Origin: an uncultured Aquimarina sp.
Lineage (GTDB): Bacteria > Bacteroidota > Bacteroidia > Flavobacteriales > Flavobacteriaceae
DNA: 64,000 nucleotides
Assembly (NCBI GenBank): GCA_947500505.1
Contig: CANMSL010000001.1
Coordinates: 806,001-870,000 of the forward strand
Reading direction: 5' to 3'
The position numbers and the translations under genes are program-made. Shown here piece after piece: positions 37,771-46,531 of this stretch. The stretch's first letter is position 1. Every line of letters begins with the position of its first letter. A model generated the notes under the pieces. It worked only from the letters and a program-made list of their open reading frames with translations. It searched no databases and was not told the DNA's origin.

Positions 37771-38379
37771 ATGTTTACAGATAAAGCAAACAAGATTTTT
37801 AAAGAAGTTATAGACATGTACCACGTGATTGATCGTGTGGACCAGGAATTTTCTAATCCCTATGATAGTAAATCACAACAGATAGAGCATTTATTATATC
37901 GTAAATGTTGGATTGATACAGTACAATGGCATTATGAAGATATCATTCGTGATCCCGAAATTGATCCTGTAGCAGCTTTAAAATTAAAAAGACAGATTGA
38001 TGCATCCAATCAGGATCGTACGGATATGGTAGAATATATTGATAGTTACTTTTTAGAAAAGTATAAGGATGTTATTCCTAAAGCAGACGCAACCATTAAT
38101 ACAGAAAGTCCTGCCTGGGGAGTAGATCGATTATCCATATTAGCCTTAAAAGTATACCATATGCACGAAGAAACTGTTAGAGAAGGCGCATCTGATACTC
38201 ATAAGGCTGCTTGTCAGAAAAAGTACAATGTGTTATTAGAACAGCAAGTAGATCTCTCTACGGCTATAGATACACTATTAAAAGATATCGAGGGAGGTGA
38301 TAAATACATGAAAGTCTATAAACAGATGAAAATGTATAATGATGATGAATTGAATCCAGTTTTAAGAGGAGAGAAATAG
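37771..38379 (+). CDS. DUF4254 family protein
   Basis: A 202-aa mainly helical soluble protein. The segments EHLLYRKCWIDTVQWHYED and ALKLKRQIDASNQDRTDMVE (about 76-95) and SPAWGVDRLSILALKVYHM match the DUF4254 family. Function is unknown, but it is regularly found beside GT9 glycosyltransferases in Bacteroidota, so a role in LPS core assembly is conceivable. It is five bases downstream of the methyltransferase gene. Confidence 0.8.
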   Translation: MFTDKANKIFKEVIDMYHVIDRVDQEFSNPYDSKSQQIEHLLYRKCWIDTVQWHYEDIIRDPEIDPVAALKLKRQIDASNQDRTDMVEYIDSYFLEKYKDVIPKADATINTESPAWGVDRLSILALKVYHMHEETVREGASDTHKAACQKKYNVLLEQQVDLSTAIDTLLKDIEGGDKYMKVYKQMKMYNDDELNPVLRGEK

Positions 38380-38389
38380 TAATATTTTC

Positions 38390-39466
38390 TTGAATAAAAG
38401 AGATAACATAATAAAAAATAACAAAGCCCTTTCTGAGGGCTTTGATGCTCATGTTTTAGTAATTCGACTGTCTGCAATGGGTGATGTAGCTATGACAGTT
38501 CCTGTTCTACGGACTTTTATAGCTACCTATCCGAATGTTAAAATTACAGTACTTACCAGAAAGTTTTTTGAGCCTATATTTTCAGGAATAGAGAATCTGG
38601 AAGTATACTATGCAGATGTAGAGGGAAAACATAAAGGAGTCTTTGGATTGTCAAGACTTTCTAAAGAACTCAGAGGACTAGGTATAACCGCAGTTGCGGA
38701 TCTGCATAATGTACTCCGATCCAACATACTTAAGCAGTTTTTTTCATTTCGAAGAATTAAGTTTGTACAAATAGATAAAGGAAGAGCAGAAAAGAAAGCA
38801 TTGACCCAACCGTTAAACAAAGAGTTTAAACAACTAAAAACAACTCACCAACGGTATGCAGATGTTTTTACTGAATTGGGATATCCAATTGATTTAGATA
38901 ACCATTCATTTCCTGAAAAAGTCCCTTTAACTCCTGAGATTCTCGAGTTAACTGAGAACTCAACTAAAAAATGGCTAGGAATTGCTCCTTTTGCCCAATA
39001 TACAAGCAAAGTATATCCTTTGGAGTTAATGGTTGAGGTTATTGAGCTTCTTGATCAAGAAAACTCTTATGAAATGTTTCTTTTCGGTGGAGGGAAAAAA
39101 GAGATTGATATTCTCAATAATTTTGATAGTAAGTACAAAAATGTGATTAATGTTGCAGGTAAATTATCTTTTGAGGATGAACTAAAGCTTATAGGAAACC
39201 TGGATGCTATGTTATCAATGGATAGTGGTAATGCACATCTGGCAGCGATGTATGGAGTTCCTACGATAACACTGTGGGGAGTGACACATCCATTTGCGGG
39301 TTTTATGCCTTTTGGACAACCGATAGAACGGGCAATTTTACCAAATCTGGCAAAGTATGAACAAATCCCTACATCAATCTACGGTAATAAAGTACCTGCC
39401 GGATATGAAAAGGTAATGTATACGATCAAGCCAGAAACAGTGATTGAAGCTATTCATAAGCTTTAA
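38390..39466 (+). CDS. Glycosyltransferase family 9 (heptosyltransferase-like)
   Basis: A GT9 protein of 358 aa as annotated. VLVIRLSAMGDVAMTVPVLRTF (from about residue 23) is the conserved N-terminus. MDSGNAHLAAMYGVPTITLWG late in the protein is the ADP-heptose-type donor motif. It probably adds a core sugar to LPS. The only in-frame start is TTG at 38390. It gives a 22-residue extension encoded partly by a 9-bp perfect hairpin (38422-38444). No ATG, GTG or TTG occurs between there and the conserved start, so the extension or a non-standard start must be real. Confidence 0.85.
   Translation: MNKRDNIIKNNKALSEGFDAHVLVIRLSAMGDVAMTVPVLRTFIATYPNVKITVLTRKFFEPIFSGIENLEVYYADVEGKHKGVFGLSRLSKELRGLGITAVADLHNVLRSNILKQFFSFRRIKFVQIDKGRAEKKALTQPLNKEFKQLKTTHQRYADVFTELGYPIDLDNHSFPEKVPLTPEILELTENSTKKWLGIAPFAQYTSKVYPLELMVEVIELLDQENSYEMFLFGGGKKEIDILNNFDSKYKNVINVAGKLSFEDELKLIGNLDAMLSMDSGNAHLAAMYGVPTITLWGVTHPFAGFMPFGQPIERAILPNLAKYEQIPTSIYGNKVPAGYEKVMYTIKPETVIEAIHKL
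38422..38444 (+). repeat. Terminator-like hairpin within the GT9 5' end
   Basis: CAAAGCCCT (38422-38430) and AGGGCTTTG (38436-38444) form a perfect 9-bp stem around TTCTG. It resembles an intrinsic terminator with only three T bases in the right arm and none beyond. It lies in the reading frame of the GT9 extension and could limit read-through into the gene. Confidence 0.65.
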
Positions 39467-39526
39467 GGAGCAATTGAATTTAGGTTCTATTTAAAGAATA
39501 TTTTAATTCTTTACATTCCTGCTCCT
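39466..39526 (+). other. Nested inverted repeats downstream of GT9
   Basis: AGGAGCA (39466-39472) pairs with TGCTCCT (39520-39526), and inside it TAAAGAAT (39492-39499) pairs with ATTCTTTA (39506-39513). No T-run follows the outer stem. It occupies part of the 181-base gap before the AraC-type regulator and may act in 3'-end formation. The rest of the gap holds nothing I can identify. Confidence 0.4.
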
Positions 39527-39647
39527 CCAACCAAGATTATTTTATTTCTGTGTATTCTTCAAGATGTTCCTTATAAATCCTTAACTATAGCTAAAACATT
39601 CAATTTTTATATATATTGACTATATAAAATAAAATCATAAAAAGTTG

Positions 39648-40754
39648 ATGATTGATACATCTTTAGACACTACGAATTTTTACTTTTTATTAGCTATTTT
39701 TCAGGGGTTTGTACTGTCTTTCTTTATATTGTTTCGTTTTAAAGATAGTATGCCAAATCTTTTTTTTGGGATCCTTGTATTTTTATTTTCGCTTTCTCTT
39801 TTACACTTAATATTAGAGGAATCTATTCATGCATTTAATTCAAAGTTTCCAATTCCAATGGAATTTAGTCTTGCTTACGGACCTTTAACATATTTCCATG
39901 TAATATATATTAAAAATCCTTTAAAAGTTTTTAGGAAGAAGGATTTGCTTCATTTCTTACCTTCTTTTCTTTTAGATGGTCTCTTATTTGTTTTGCTATT
40001 TACATATATTAGATTAAACCTTGATTGGGCTAACACAAATGTTACGTTGATTCAAAAACTGGCACTGATTATAGGATTTTTGGGAATGGTACAACTAGCT
40101 TTCTATACCTACTTAATCTACCGCGAATCACTGGGTGTCAAAAATCTTTCATTTGAGTATAAAGGGGTCAGAACCTGGCTTAAATATCTCATTATATCTT
40201 GGGGCATCCTTGTTGGTTTTCTATTATTCGCTATTCCAATTGGATTAATTTTTATAAAAAAGGTAGATGAGAACTCCTCTTATTTCTATAAGCCACTTGG
40301 GATTATTTTAGGAGTCTTTATTTATTCTTTAGGGTATTTGTATTTGTTGAAATATCTCAAGGTTATTAGAGACTATTCAAATCGTGTTATTAGAATTTAT
40401 TCATCTGAAAATAATTTAAGCGAAAAAAAAGAAGAGTTACTTTATGCTATTACTAAAGATGAACTTTATAGGGATTCTGAACTCACAATATCTAAATTAG
40501 CTGCACACCTTGGTTGGTCAGCCAATAATCTGTCAAGAATTATAAATGATACACTTCACACAAATTTTACTGACCTTATAAATGGTTACAGAGTGGAAGC
40601 ATTTAAGCAAAAACTAACCGTCAACGACAGTAAAAAATATTCAATTTTGGGTCTAAGTGAGGAGGCAGGCTTTAATTCTAAGACTTCTTTTTACAGAATT
40701 TTTAAAAAAGAAACAGGTATGACCCCTTCCGAATATTTGAATTCTCTGCAATAA
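39648..40754 (+). CDS. Membrane-anchored AraC-family transcriptional regulator
   Basis: A 368-aa protein with about seven hydrophobic helices in residues 1-245 and a C-terminal AraC DNA-binding domain. The two helix-turn-helix parts are visible as LTISKLAAHLGWSANNLSRI and GLSEEAGFNSKTSFYRIF, ending GMTPSEYL. This 7TM-AraC design is common in Bacteroidota and senses an unknown signal. I prefer the ATG at 39648 over a TTG three bases earlier. It is followed by a CPBP protease gene, a possible target. Confidence 0.85.
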   Translation: MIDTSLDTTNFYFLLAIFQGFVLSFFILFRFKDSMPNLFFGILVFLFSLSLLHLILEESIHAFNSKFPIPMEFSLAYGPLTYFHVIYIKNPLKVFRKKDLLHFLPSFLLDGLLFVLLFTYIRLNLDWANTNVTLIQKLALIIGFLGMVQLAFYTYLIYRESLGVKNLSFEYKGVRTWLKYLIISWGILVGFLLFAIPIGLIFIKKVDENSSYFYKPLGIILGVFIYSLGYLYLLKYLKVIRDYSNRVIRIYSSENNLSEKKEELLYAITKDELYRDSELTISKLAAHLGWSANNLSRIINDTLHTNFTDLINGYRVEAFKQKLTVNDSKKYSILGLSEEAGFNSKTSFYRIFKKETGMTPSEYLNSLQ

Positions 40755-40811
40755 ATGGTTTCAAATGACGATTTGGAACTAACTTCATTATGCTGTCTGT
40801 CCCCTTCTAAT

Positions 40812-40833
40812 GATATTTGAAAATATCTTTTTT
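40812..40833 (+). terminator. Weak terminator-like hairpin after the AraC-type gene
   Basis: GATATTT (40812-40818) pairs with AAATATC (40821-40827), followed by T6 (40828-40833). The stem is short and AT-rich and the loop tight, so only weak termination is expected before the CPBP gene at 40897. Confidence 0.45.
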
Positions 40834-40896
40834 GATAAACGCTTTTTGTGAAGAAGATGTTAATCCTGCTTTTATGAACTTATTTAAATAATACTG

Positions 40897-41754
40897 ATGA
40901 TAAAATTAGAAAGAAACGTTTGGCACTACATTGGTTTAGTTTTCTTATTCACTTATGCTATTCAAATTATTGCCATTTCAATTGCTGATGAAGATAATTT
41001 TTTAGTACAAATTCTTATGGGTTTTATGATGTTTATTCCAGCAATAGTCACTATTATCCATTTAATAAAAACTAAACAAGGACTTACATATATTAACTGG
41101 CGTTTTGATAAACCCAAGTTCATCTTACTTAGCCTATTTTTACCAATACTAATCACGCTTCTGGGGATTTTAGTATTTGAACATACAGGATTAGCATCAA
41201 ATAATGTTTTCCTGATAAATAATGGACAAGTTCATAGTATAGAAATCCCGCTGATATTTGGTAGCAACCCACAGAGCATTCCTTTCTTTTTTGTTAACTT
41301 TTTGATTACCGGAATTTTGTTTTCATTGATCACAAGTTTTTTAACCATAGGTGAAGAAATAGGATGGAGAGGGTTTCTTCAAAAAAAATTAATAGAAAAA
41401 AATAGCTTATTTAAGTCGCTCACATTTTTAGGGTTTCTTTGGGGGATATGGCACTTTCCACTGATCATTAATGGATTTAATTATCCCGAGTATCCATTAT
41501 TAGGAGCTTTTCTGTTTTTTCCGTTAACGACTATTTTTATTTCTTACTTTTTAGGATGGTTAACTATCAATTCTAAAAGTATTTGGCCGGCAGTATGTGC
41601 ACATGCTGTTATAAATTCAGTAATGATCTTATTATTTGAAATGGATTTTGAAGAAAACAAACTTGAAGGTAACTTTTCAATCGTAGGGCTATGGTTAATA
41701 ATTGGTATCATATCCTTTTATCTTATATCGAAAAAAGCTATTCAAAATTTATAA
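40897..41754 (+). CDS. CPBP family intramembrane protease
   Basis: A 285-aa polytopic membrane protein of the CAAX protease and bacteriocin-processing (ABI) family. The three signature motifs are visible: EEIGWRGFL (EExxxR), WGIWHFPLI (His) and HAVINSVMIL (HxxxN). About eight hydrophobic helices are present. Substrate unknown. It lies downstream of the AraC-type regulator on the same strand. Confidence 0.87.
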   Translation: MIKLERNVWHYIGLVFLFTYAIQIIAISIADEDNFLVQILMGFMMFIPAIVTIIHLIKTKQGLTYINWRFDKPKFILLSLFLPILITLLGILVFEHTGLASNNVFLINNGQVHSIEIPLIFGSNPQSIPFFFVNFLITGILFSLITSFLTIGEEIGWRGFLQKKLIEKNSLFKSLTFLGFLWGIWHFPLIINGFNYPEYPLLGAFLFFPLTTIFISYFLGWLTINSKSIWPAVCAHAVINSVMILLFEMDFEENKLEGNFSIVGLWLIIGIISFYLISKKAIQNL

Positions 41755-41891
41755 AATAACAAAGCTATTTATTCAAGATCTCTGTCTTCAATGAAAATAA
41801 TCTATGTACAGAATGGTTCGATCCTCTATTTTGGTGTAAAGAGGGAATAAAACTAAACTATAACAAGCTTTAATTCTAGTAAGTATTTATC

Positions 41892-41913
41892 CCTTCTCCC
41901 TCGAGGGAGAAGG
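41892..41913. repeat. Perfect 22-bp palindrome, REP-like element
   Basis: A 22-base perfect palindrome centred on CTCGAG, arms CCTTCTCCCTC and GAGGGAGAAGG. It is followed by TTAGGATGAGGG (41914-41925). The arrangement resembles dispersed repeats found in many bacteria, in which a GGGAGAAGG-type arm is followed by a GGATGAGGG tail. It lies in the gap between convergent genes, where REP elements usually sit. Confidence 0.65.
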
Positions 41914-41939
41914 TTAGGATGAGGGTGTTTTACACTAAT

Positions 41940-42992
41940 CTATACATCATCAAAATCTACTTTTATTGAAGCTGAGGTAGGATGCGCCTGGCAGGCCAGA
42001 ACCAAACCTTCGGCAAGTTCGCCATCAGTAAGAATGCTGTTTTTTTCCATTACAGCAGTACCTTCGGTAATTTTACAAATACAAGAGCTACATACACCAC
42101 CCTGGCAGGAATAAGGAGCATCTATATCCTCCTCTAAAGCTGCATCTAGAATAGTTTTTTTCTGATCCATTACAAAGTTAAACTCTTCATCATCAACAAG
42201 AATAGAAATGCTTGTTTTTCCTTCCAGATCAGCATCAATTTCTGCTTCTTCAGCGCTACTGGTAAAAAGTTCGAAATGTACTTTGTCTTTTGAAACTCCA
42301 TTTTCGACTAAAACATCGGTAACCGTATTGATCATTTCTTCAGGACCACATAGATAAAACGCTTCAAAAGAGGCATCTTTAAATTTATTCTTGGTGATAT
42401 AGTTGATAGTAGATTTTTCTATTCTTCCAAAACGTGCTCCTTCTTCCTGACTTCGGCTATAGAAAAACTCTATAAATAATCTTTGGGGATATTGTGATTG
42501 TAACGAAAGAAGTTCTTTGAAAAATATAGTTTCAGTAGGTGTTTGATTACCATAAACCAATACAAAACGGCTATTTGGTTCTTCTTCCAGCACGGTTTTG
42601 ATCATACTCATTATAGGAGTGATACCACTTCCGGCAGTAAAGGCAGCATATGTATTAGACACAGATGGATTTGTTTTTAATAAAAAATTTCCTTCTGGTG
42701 TATGAACATCTAGTGTATCACCAACTTTTAATTTGTTATTGGCAATTGCCGAAAACTTACCACCTTCAATTTCTTTAACAGCAACACGAAGTGATCCACT
42801 GTTTACTGAACTACAAATAGAGTAGGCTCTTCGTATTTCTTTGCCTTCAACTTCTGTTTTAACAGTGATGTATTGTCCAGCGGTAAACTTGTAACCCTTT
42901 TGTAATGCTGATGGAATATCGAATTCTATAGAAACAGCTTTGGGAGTTTCTCTCGTAATATTTTTTATAGTAAGTGTATGAAAACCTGACAT
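41940..42992 (-). CDS. Ferredoxin-NADP reductase-like protein with C-terminal 2Fe-2S domain (PaaE-like)
   Basis: A 350-aa electron-transfer flavoprotein. The FAD-binding RRAYSICSS motif (about 54-62), the NAD(P)-binding FTAGSGITPIMSM and CGPEEMI motifs, and a C-terminal plant-type ferredoxin cluster CQGGVCSSCICK with a later LACQ are all visible. The layout equals PaaE, the reductase of the phenylacetyl-CoA oxygenase, but no paa genes are near. The physiological partner is unknown. It is divergently placed to padR and has a minus-strand TATTTTTG element at 43087-43094. Confidence 0.87.
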   Translation of the reverse strand: MSGFHTLTIKNITRETPKAVSIEFDIPSALQKGYKFTAGQYITVKTEVEGKEIRRAYSICSSVNSGSLRVAVKEIEGGKFSAIANNKLKVGDTLDVHTPEGNFLLKTNPSVSNTYAAFTAGSGITPIMSMIKTVLEEEPNSRFVLVYGNQTPTETIFFKELLSLQSQYPQRLFIEFFYSRSQEEGARFGRIEKSTINYITKNKFKDASFEAFYLCGPEEMINTVTDVLVENGVSKDKVHFELFTSSAEEAEIDADLEGKTSISILVDDEEFNFVMDQKKTILDAALEEDIDAPYSCQGGVCSSCICKITEGTAVMEKNSILTDGELAEGLVLACQAHPTSASIKVDFDDV

Positions 42993-43086
42993 AGCTATAT
43001 GATAAACTTTAAACTGAATACTTTGCTTTTAATATGTTTTCAGCTGAGATCTTATTAACTCCTTATTCGGTAAGGAATTTTTTTTG

Positions 43087-43094
43087 CAAAAATA
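43087..43094 (-). promoter_or_regulatory. Bacteroidota -7 promoter element, minus strand (TATTTTTG)
   Basis: TATTTTTG read on the minus strand, about 95 bases upstream of the reductase start at 42992. The consensus -33 box is not evident. Confidence 0.45.
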
Positions 43095-43148
43095 GCAAAT
43101 GCATTATACCATAGAATGCTTTTGACATAAAATTATATGCCTAAAAAA

Positions 43149-43160
43149 CTTATGCATAAG
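43149..43160. promoter_or_regulatory. Possible PadR operator palindrome
   Basis: A perfect 12-bp palindrome, CTTATGCATAAG, 12 bases upstream of the TATATTTG promoter element of padR. Position and symmetry fit an operator for autoregulation. A partial second copy of the TTATATGC type lies at 43133-43140. Confidence 0.5.
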
Positions 43161-43171
43161 AAAATTATGTA

Positions 43172-43179
43172 TATATTTG
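43172..43179 (+). promoter_or_regulatory. Bacteroidota -7 promoter element (TATATTTG) of padR
   Basis: An exact TAnnTTTG match ending 11 bases before the ATG at 43190. Transcription would start only a few bases before 43190, so the ATG at 43199 may be the true start. Confidence 0.55.
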
Positions 43180-43189
43180 AAGCATAATA

Positions 43190-43537
43190 ATGTTTACAAT
43201 GAGTAATTCTAAATTATATAAAGGTAGTTTGAACACCATTATTTTAAAGCTTCTGGAAGAAAGTGATAAGATGTATGGGTATGAGATTACACAGAAAGTA
43301 AAGGAAATTACCAAAGGAGAATTAAATATTACTGAAGGGGCACTATATCCTGCATTACATAAACTGGAAGCAGAAGGATTATTGGATGTCGAAATGCTGA
43401 AAGTCGATAATCGATTACGTAAATATTATAAATTAACAGAAAAAGGGACTAAAGAAACTGCTAATCGATTGACAGAATTAGAGGAATATATCCGAACGAT
43501 GCAAACCATTATCAACCCGAAATGGAGTATACAATAG
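43190..43537 (+). CDS. PadR family transcriptional regulator
   Basis: A 115-aa winged-helix protein. The segment LYKGSLNTIILKLLEE and the MYGYEI motif, followed by LNITEGALYPALHKLEAEG, are diagnostic of PadR. The start may be ATG 43190 or the in-frame ATG at 43199 (MSNSKLYKG); the promoter position favours the second. A palindrome upstream suggests self-control. It is followed one base later by a membrane protein, then by a DUF5687 protein and an ABC ATPase. Confidence 0.92.
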   Translation: MFTMSNSKLYKGSLNTIILKLLEESDKMYGYEITQKVKEITKGELNITEGALYPALHKLEAEGLLDVEMLKVDNRLRKYYKLTEKGTKETANRLTELEEYIRTMQTIINPKWSIQ

Positions 43538-43538
43538 T

Positions 43539-44159
43539 ATGAATAAGTTAACTAAAGAAGACATACAGTTCATAGACACCTATTTATCAAATTCGGATAT
43601 TCAGTATGAAGATATCAGAATCGAAATGATCGATCACGTTGCATCAGAAATTGAGAACCGAATGACCAAAGGTGACAATCGCACCTTCTATGATATTTTT
43701 AAGGAATATATGGTCGAAAACAAAGCTTCTATAGTGAAAGAAGGCAGCAAGCCTTTTAATTGGAAAATATTTAAAGGAGTATCTCAACTTTTTTTAAAAA
43801 ATTTATACTCCTGGCAAGTAATTTTAGGAAGTATTGTTTGTTTCGTAATATTCAATAAAATATACTCATATTTTTACATTGATAGTATTTGGGGGACGTT
43901 TTTCCCTACTTTTTTAATGATGCTTGTAATGTTTATTCCATTAATCGTATTTGGTAAAAAGAAGTTTTCATTTATTGGAAATTTTGGAGTTTTAGTATCA
44001 TTCTTTTTTGCATTCAATTATTATTTTATTCCATATTTAGAAGAACAATCTTTGTTCTATTATATCAATTTAGGGGTTATGACGGTTTTCTTTGTTTGCA
44101 GTTTAAAAACAATGATTTATTTGGTTCTTTTCTATAAAAACCGCTTTCAATTAGTATAA
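43539..44159 (+). CDS. Membrane protein paired with PadR
   Basis: A 206-aa protein with a soluble N-terminal helical region (1-85, with EDIRIEMIDHVASEIENRM) and about four to five hydrophobic helices after it. The N-terminal part resembles the HAAS-like signal region that often accompanies PadR regulators. The start codon follows the padR stop by one base, so they are coexpressed. It may sense a signal and act on PadR (inference); exact function unknown. Confidence 0.65.
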   Translation: MNKLTKEDIQFIDTYLSNSDIQYEDIRIEMIDHVASEIENRMTKGDNRTFYDIFKEYMVENKASIVKEGSKPFNWKIFKGVSQLFLKNLYSWQVILGSIVCFVIFNKIYSYFYIDSIWGTFFPTFLMMLVMFIPLIVFGKKKFSFIGNFGVLVSFFFAFNYYFIPYLEEQSLFYYINLGVMTVFFVCSLKTMIYLVLFYKNRFQLV

Positions 44160-44252
44160 TATTTTCTTGCTTTTTTTAAAAAAACGACTGTTTTTTATCT
44201 TTCGTTTTGTCTTTTTTGTAACAAAATCTATTTTTTGATTACTAAATAGTAT

Positions 44253-44273
44253 AAGAAGTTTTCCTAACTTCTT
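44253..44273 (+). other. Hairpin in the leader of the DUF5687 gene
   Basis: AAGAAGTT (44253-44260) pairs with AACTTCTT (44266-44273) around TTCCT, 18 bases before the ATG at 44292. A near-consensus TATTTTTTG (44229-44237) lies upstream. It could influence translation or be a chance feature of an AT-rich leader. Confidence 0.4.
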
Positions 44274-44291
44274 CAAAAAACCAATATTACT

Positions 44292-45767
44292 ATGTTTAAA
44301 CACTTTGTTTCGTTACAATGGAAATCTTTTTGGCGAGCTGCCTCACTTTCTTCCGGACTTTGGATGAAAATCTTTATGGGGTTCTGGGCTCTATATTTTA
44401 TCGGAATGATGGCCTTTGGAGGAGTAGGAGCCTTTTTCCTTATTAAAAAAGAATTATGCCTGGACCCGCTTGAGGTAATCAATCGATTTTTGATCTATTG
44501 GTGGGTCGCAGATTTGATTTTCAGATATGCTTTACAAAAAATGCCGGTAATCAATATAAAACCCCTGTTGATATTACCATTCCGTAAAAACAAGATTGTT
44601 TCTTTTGCCTTTGGAAAAACGATATTATCATTTTTCAACATTATCCACGGGTTCTTTTTTGTTCCATTTTCTGTATTACTAGTAGCAGAAGGAAATGCAC
44701 CAGTACTCAATGTGTTATTGTGGCATATAGGATTGATTGCATTGGTATATGCTAATAATTTTCTAAACATTCTATTGAACAATAAAGACAACCTTATCTA
44801 TGCGGTAGCTGGTATTATGATTGTATTAGGAGGGTTGCATTATTTTGAATATTTCGATATCACACGGTATACAGCACCTTTTTTTCAAGGGTTATATGAT
44901 ACTAAGTTTTTATTTATTATTCCTGTGATAGCCGCTGTGTTATTTTATGTTATGGCATTCAGAACGTTTGTAAAAGATCTATATCTGGATGCAGGATTGG
45001 CCACAAAGTCTAAAACGGTAAAAACCGAAAATTTGGAATGGTTGGATCGCTTTGGTAAAACAGCGACTTTTCTTAAAAATGATATTAAACTAATTAAAAG
45101 AAATAAAAGAGCCAGATCTACTGTGATTGTAAGTGCATTATTTCTTTTCTATGGCTTATTGTTTTTTACCGGAGCAGTAGAAGCATATGATGGTCCCGTA
45201 TGGAAAATATTTGCAGGGATTTTTGTTTCAGGTGGTTTCTTGATGAGTTTCGGTCAATTTGTACCTAGTTGGGATAGTTCCTATTATCCACTAATGATGA
45301 GTCAAAATATCAAATACAGAGAATATCTATCGTCAAAATGGTGGCTGATGGTAATGGCAACATTCATCTCTACAATTTTAGCATCCGGATATTTATATTT
45401 TGGATGGGAAGCATATCTGGCTGTGATTGTAGGAGCTGTTTACAATATGGGAATGAACGCGCATGTAGTGTTGTGGGCAGGAGCTTATGTAAAAACTCCA
45501 ATAGATCTTACGAGTAATAAAAAGGCATTTGGTGATAAACAATCATTTAACGTAAAGACATTGATGCTTACGTTACCAAAATTAGCATTGCCAATGATTC
45601 TGTATGCAATAGGGCATTATGCATATAGTCCTTATGCAGGATATCTGTTAGTTGCCTTAGCAGGAATAGCAGGTTTTGCATTTAGAAATATGGTTTTTGA
45701 TAAAATTGAAAGAATTTACAGAACAGAGAAATACGCCACAATCTGGGCATACAAACAAAAAAAATAA
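44292..45767 (+). CDS. DUF5687 family membrane protein (ABC exporter permease-like)
   Basis: A 491-aa protein with about eleven hydrophobic helices, starting MFKHFVSLQWKSFWRA. The internal LLLPFRKNKIVSFAFGK-like turn (LILPFRKNKIVSFAFG) fits the DUF5687 family (name from memory). The ATPase gene starts four bases after its stop, so the two very likely form an ABC transporter. The substrate is unknown. It lies downstream of padR and a membrane protein. Confidence 0.8.
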   Translation: MFKHFVSLQWKSFWRAASLSSGLWMKIFMGFWALYFIGMMAFGGVGAFFLIKKELCLDPLEVINRFLIYWWVADLIFRYALQKMPVINIKPLLILPFRKNKIVSFAFGKTILSFFNIIHGFFFVPFSVLLVAEGNAPVLNVLLWHIGLIALVYANNFLNILLNNKDNLIYAVAGIMIVLGGLHYFEYFDITRYTAPFFQGLYDTKFLFIIPVIAAVLFYVMAFRTFVKDLYLDAGLATKSKTVKTENLEWLDRFGKTATFLKNDIKLIKRNKRARSTVIVSALFLFYGLLFFTGAVEAYDGPVWKIFAGIFVSGGFLMSFGQFVPSWDSSYYPLMMSQNIKYREYLSSKWWLMVMATFISTILASGYLYFGWEAYLAVIVGAVYNMGMNAHVVLWAGAYVKTPIDLTSNKKAFGDKQSFNVKTLMLTLPKLALPMILYAIGHYAYSPYAGYLLVALAGIAGFAFRNMVFDKIERIYRTEKYATIWAYKQKK

Positions 45768-45771
45768 AAAG

Positions 45772-46467
45772 ATGATAGGAGTACATAATATTACAAAAAC
45801 ATATGCAGGCAACACAGTGTTGAATATAGAACATCTGGAAATACCCAAAGGAGACAGTTTTGGATTGGTAGGTAATAACGGAGCCGGAAAAACCACCCTG
45901 TTCAGTGCTTTACTGGATTTGATAAGGCCAACTACCGGATACATCGAAAACAGCGGAATTAAAGTCAGCGAAAGTGAAGAATGGAAATCGATTACATCTG
46001 CATTTATTGATGAGACATTTCTAATAGGATACTTGACAGCCGAGGAGTATTTTTATTTTATAGGAGAACTTCGCGGTCAGAATAAAGCAGATGTGGATGC
46101 ATTGTTGGCACAGTTTGAAGATTTCTTTCACGGAGAAATTTTAGGACAAAAAAAATACTTAAGAGATTTATCCAAAGGAAATCAAAAGAAAGCAGGAATA
46201 GTAGCAGCATTAATCGGTAATCCTGAGGTAATCATCCTTGATGAACCGTTTGCGAATCTGGATCCTACAACTCAGATCAGACTAAAAAAAATCATCAAAG
46301 AACTTGCTGCGGATCCAAATGTTACCGTGTTGGTTTCTAGCCACGATTTGATTCATGTTACTGAAGTTTGCCAACGTATCGTGGTATTGGATAAAGGCGA
46401 AGTAGTAAAGGATCTTGCAACTTCTGAAGAAACACTAAAGGAGCTGGAAGAGCATTTTAATAAGTAA
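45772..46467 (+). CDS. ABC transporter ATP-binding protein
   Basis: A 231-aa ATPase. Walker A is GNNGAGKT (34-41), the signature reads LSKGNQKK instead of the usual LSGGQ, and Walker B is VIILDEPFANLDP. The ATG at 45772 is correct: the frame continues open upstream to 45676, but that part lies in the DUF5687 gene. It energises the DUF5687 permease. It ends at a strong terminator (46496-46531). Confidence 0.93.
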   Translation: MIGVHNITKTYAGNTVLNIEHLEIPKGDSFGLVGNNGAGKTTLFSALLDLIRPTTGYIENSGIKVSESEEWKSITSAFIDETFLIGYLTAEEYFYFIGELRGQNKADVDALLAQFEDFFHGEILGQKKYLRDLSKGNQKKAGIVAALIGNPEVIILDEPFANLDPTTQIRLKKIIKELAADPNVTVLVSSHDLIHVTEVCQRIVVLDKGEVVKDLATSEETLKELEEHFNK

Positions 46468-46495
46468 AATATATTTTCAAAAACAGTTAGGGAGT

Positions 46496-46531
46496 AAAAA
46501 GCATTAGTTTTATAGAACTAGTGCTTTTTTT
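46496..46531 (+). terminator. Intrinsic terminator after the ABC operon
   Basis: AAAAAGCATTAGTTT pairs with GAACTAGTGCTTTTT through one T-G wobble and one end wobble, followed by a T-run. It closes the padR-to-ABC set. Confidence 0.85.

Noticed and set aside
39606..39640. TTGACT and TAAAAA pair as a sigma-70 promoter before the AraC-type gene
   Set aside because: Bacteroidota use the TTTG/TAnnTTTG type, and the match is weak in AT-rich DNA.
45676..45771. Upstream extension of the ABC ATPase reading frame
   Set aside because: The bases lie within the DUF5687 gene, and the ATPase fold begins at the ATG at 45772 (MIGVHNITKTY).
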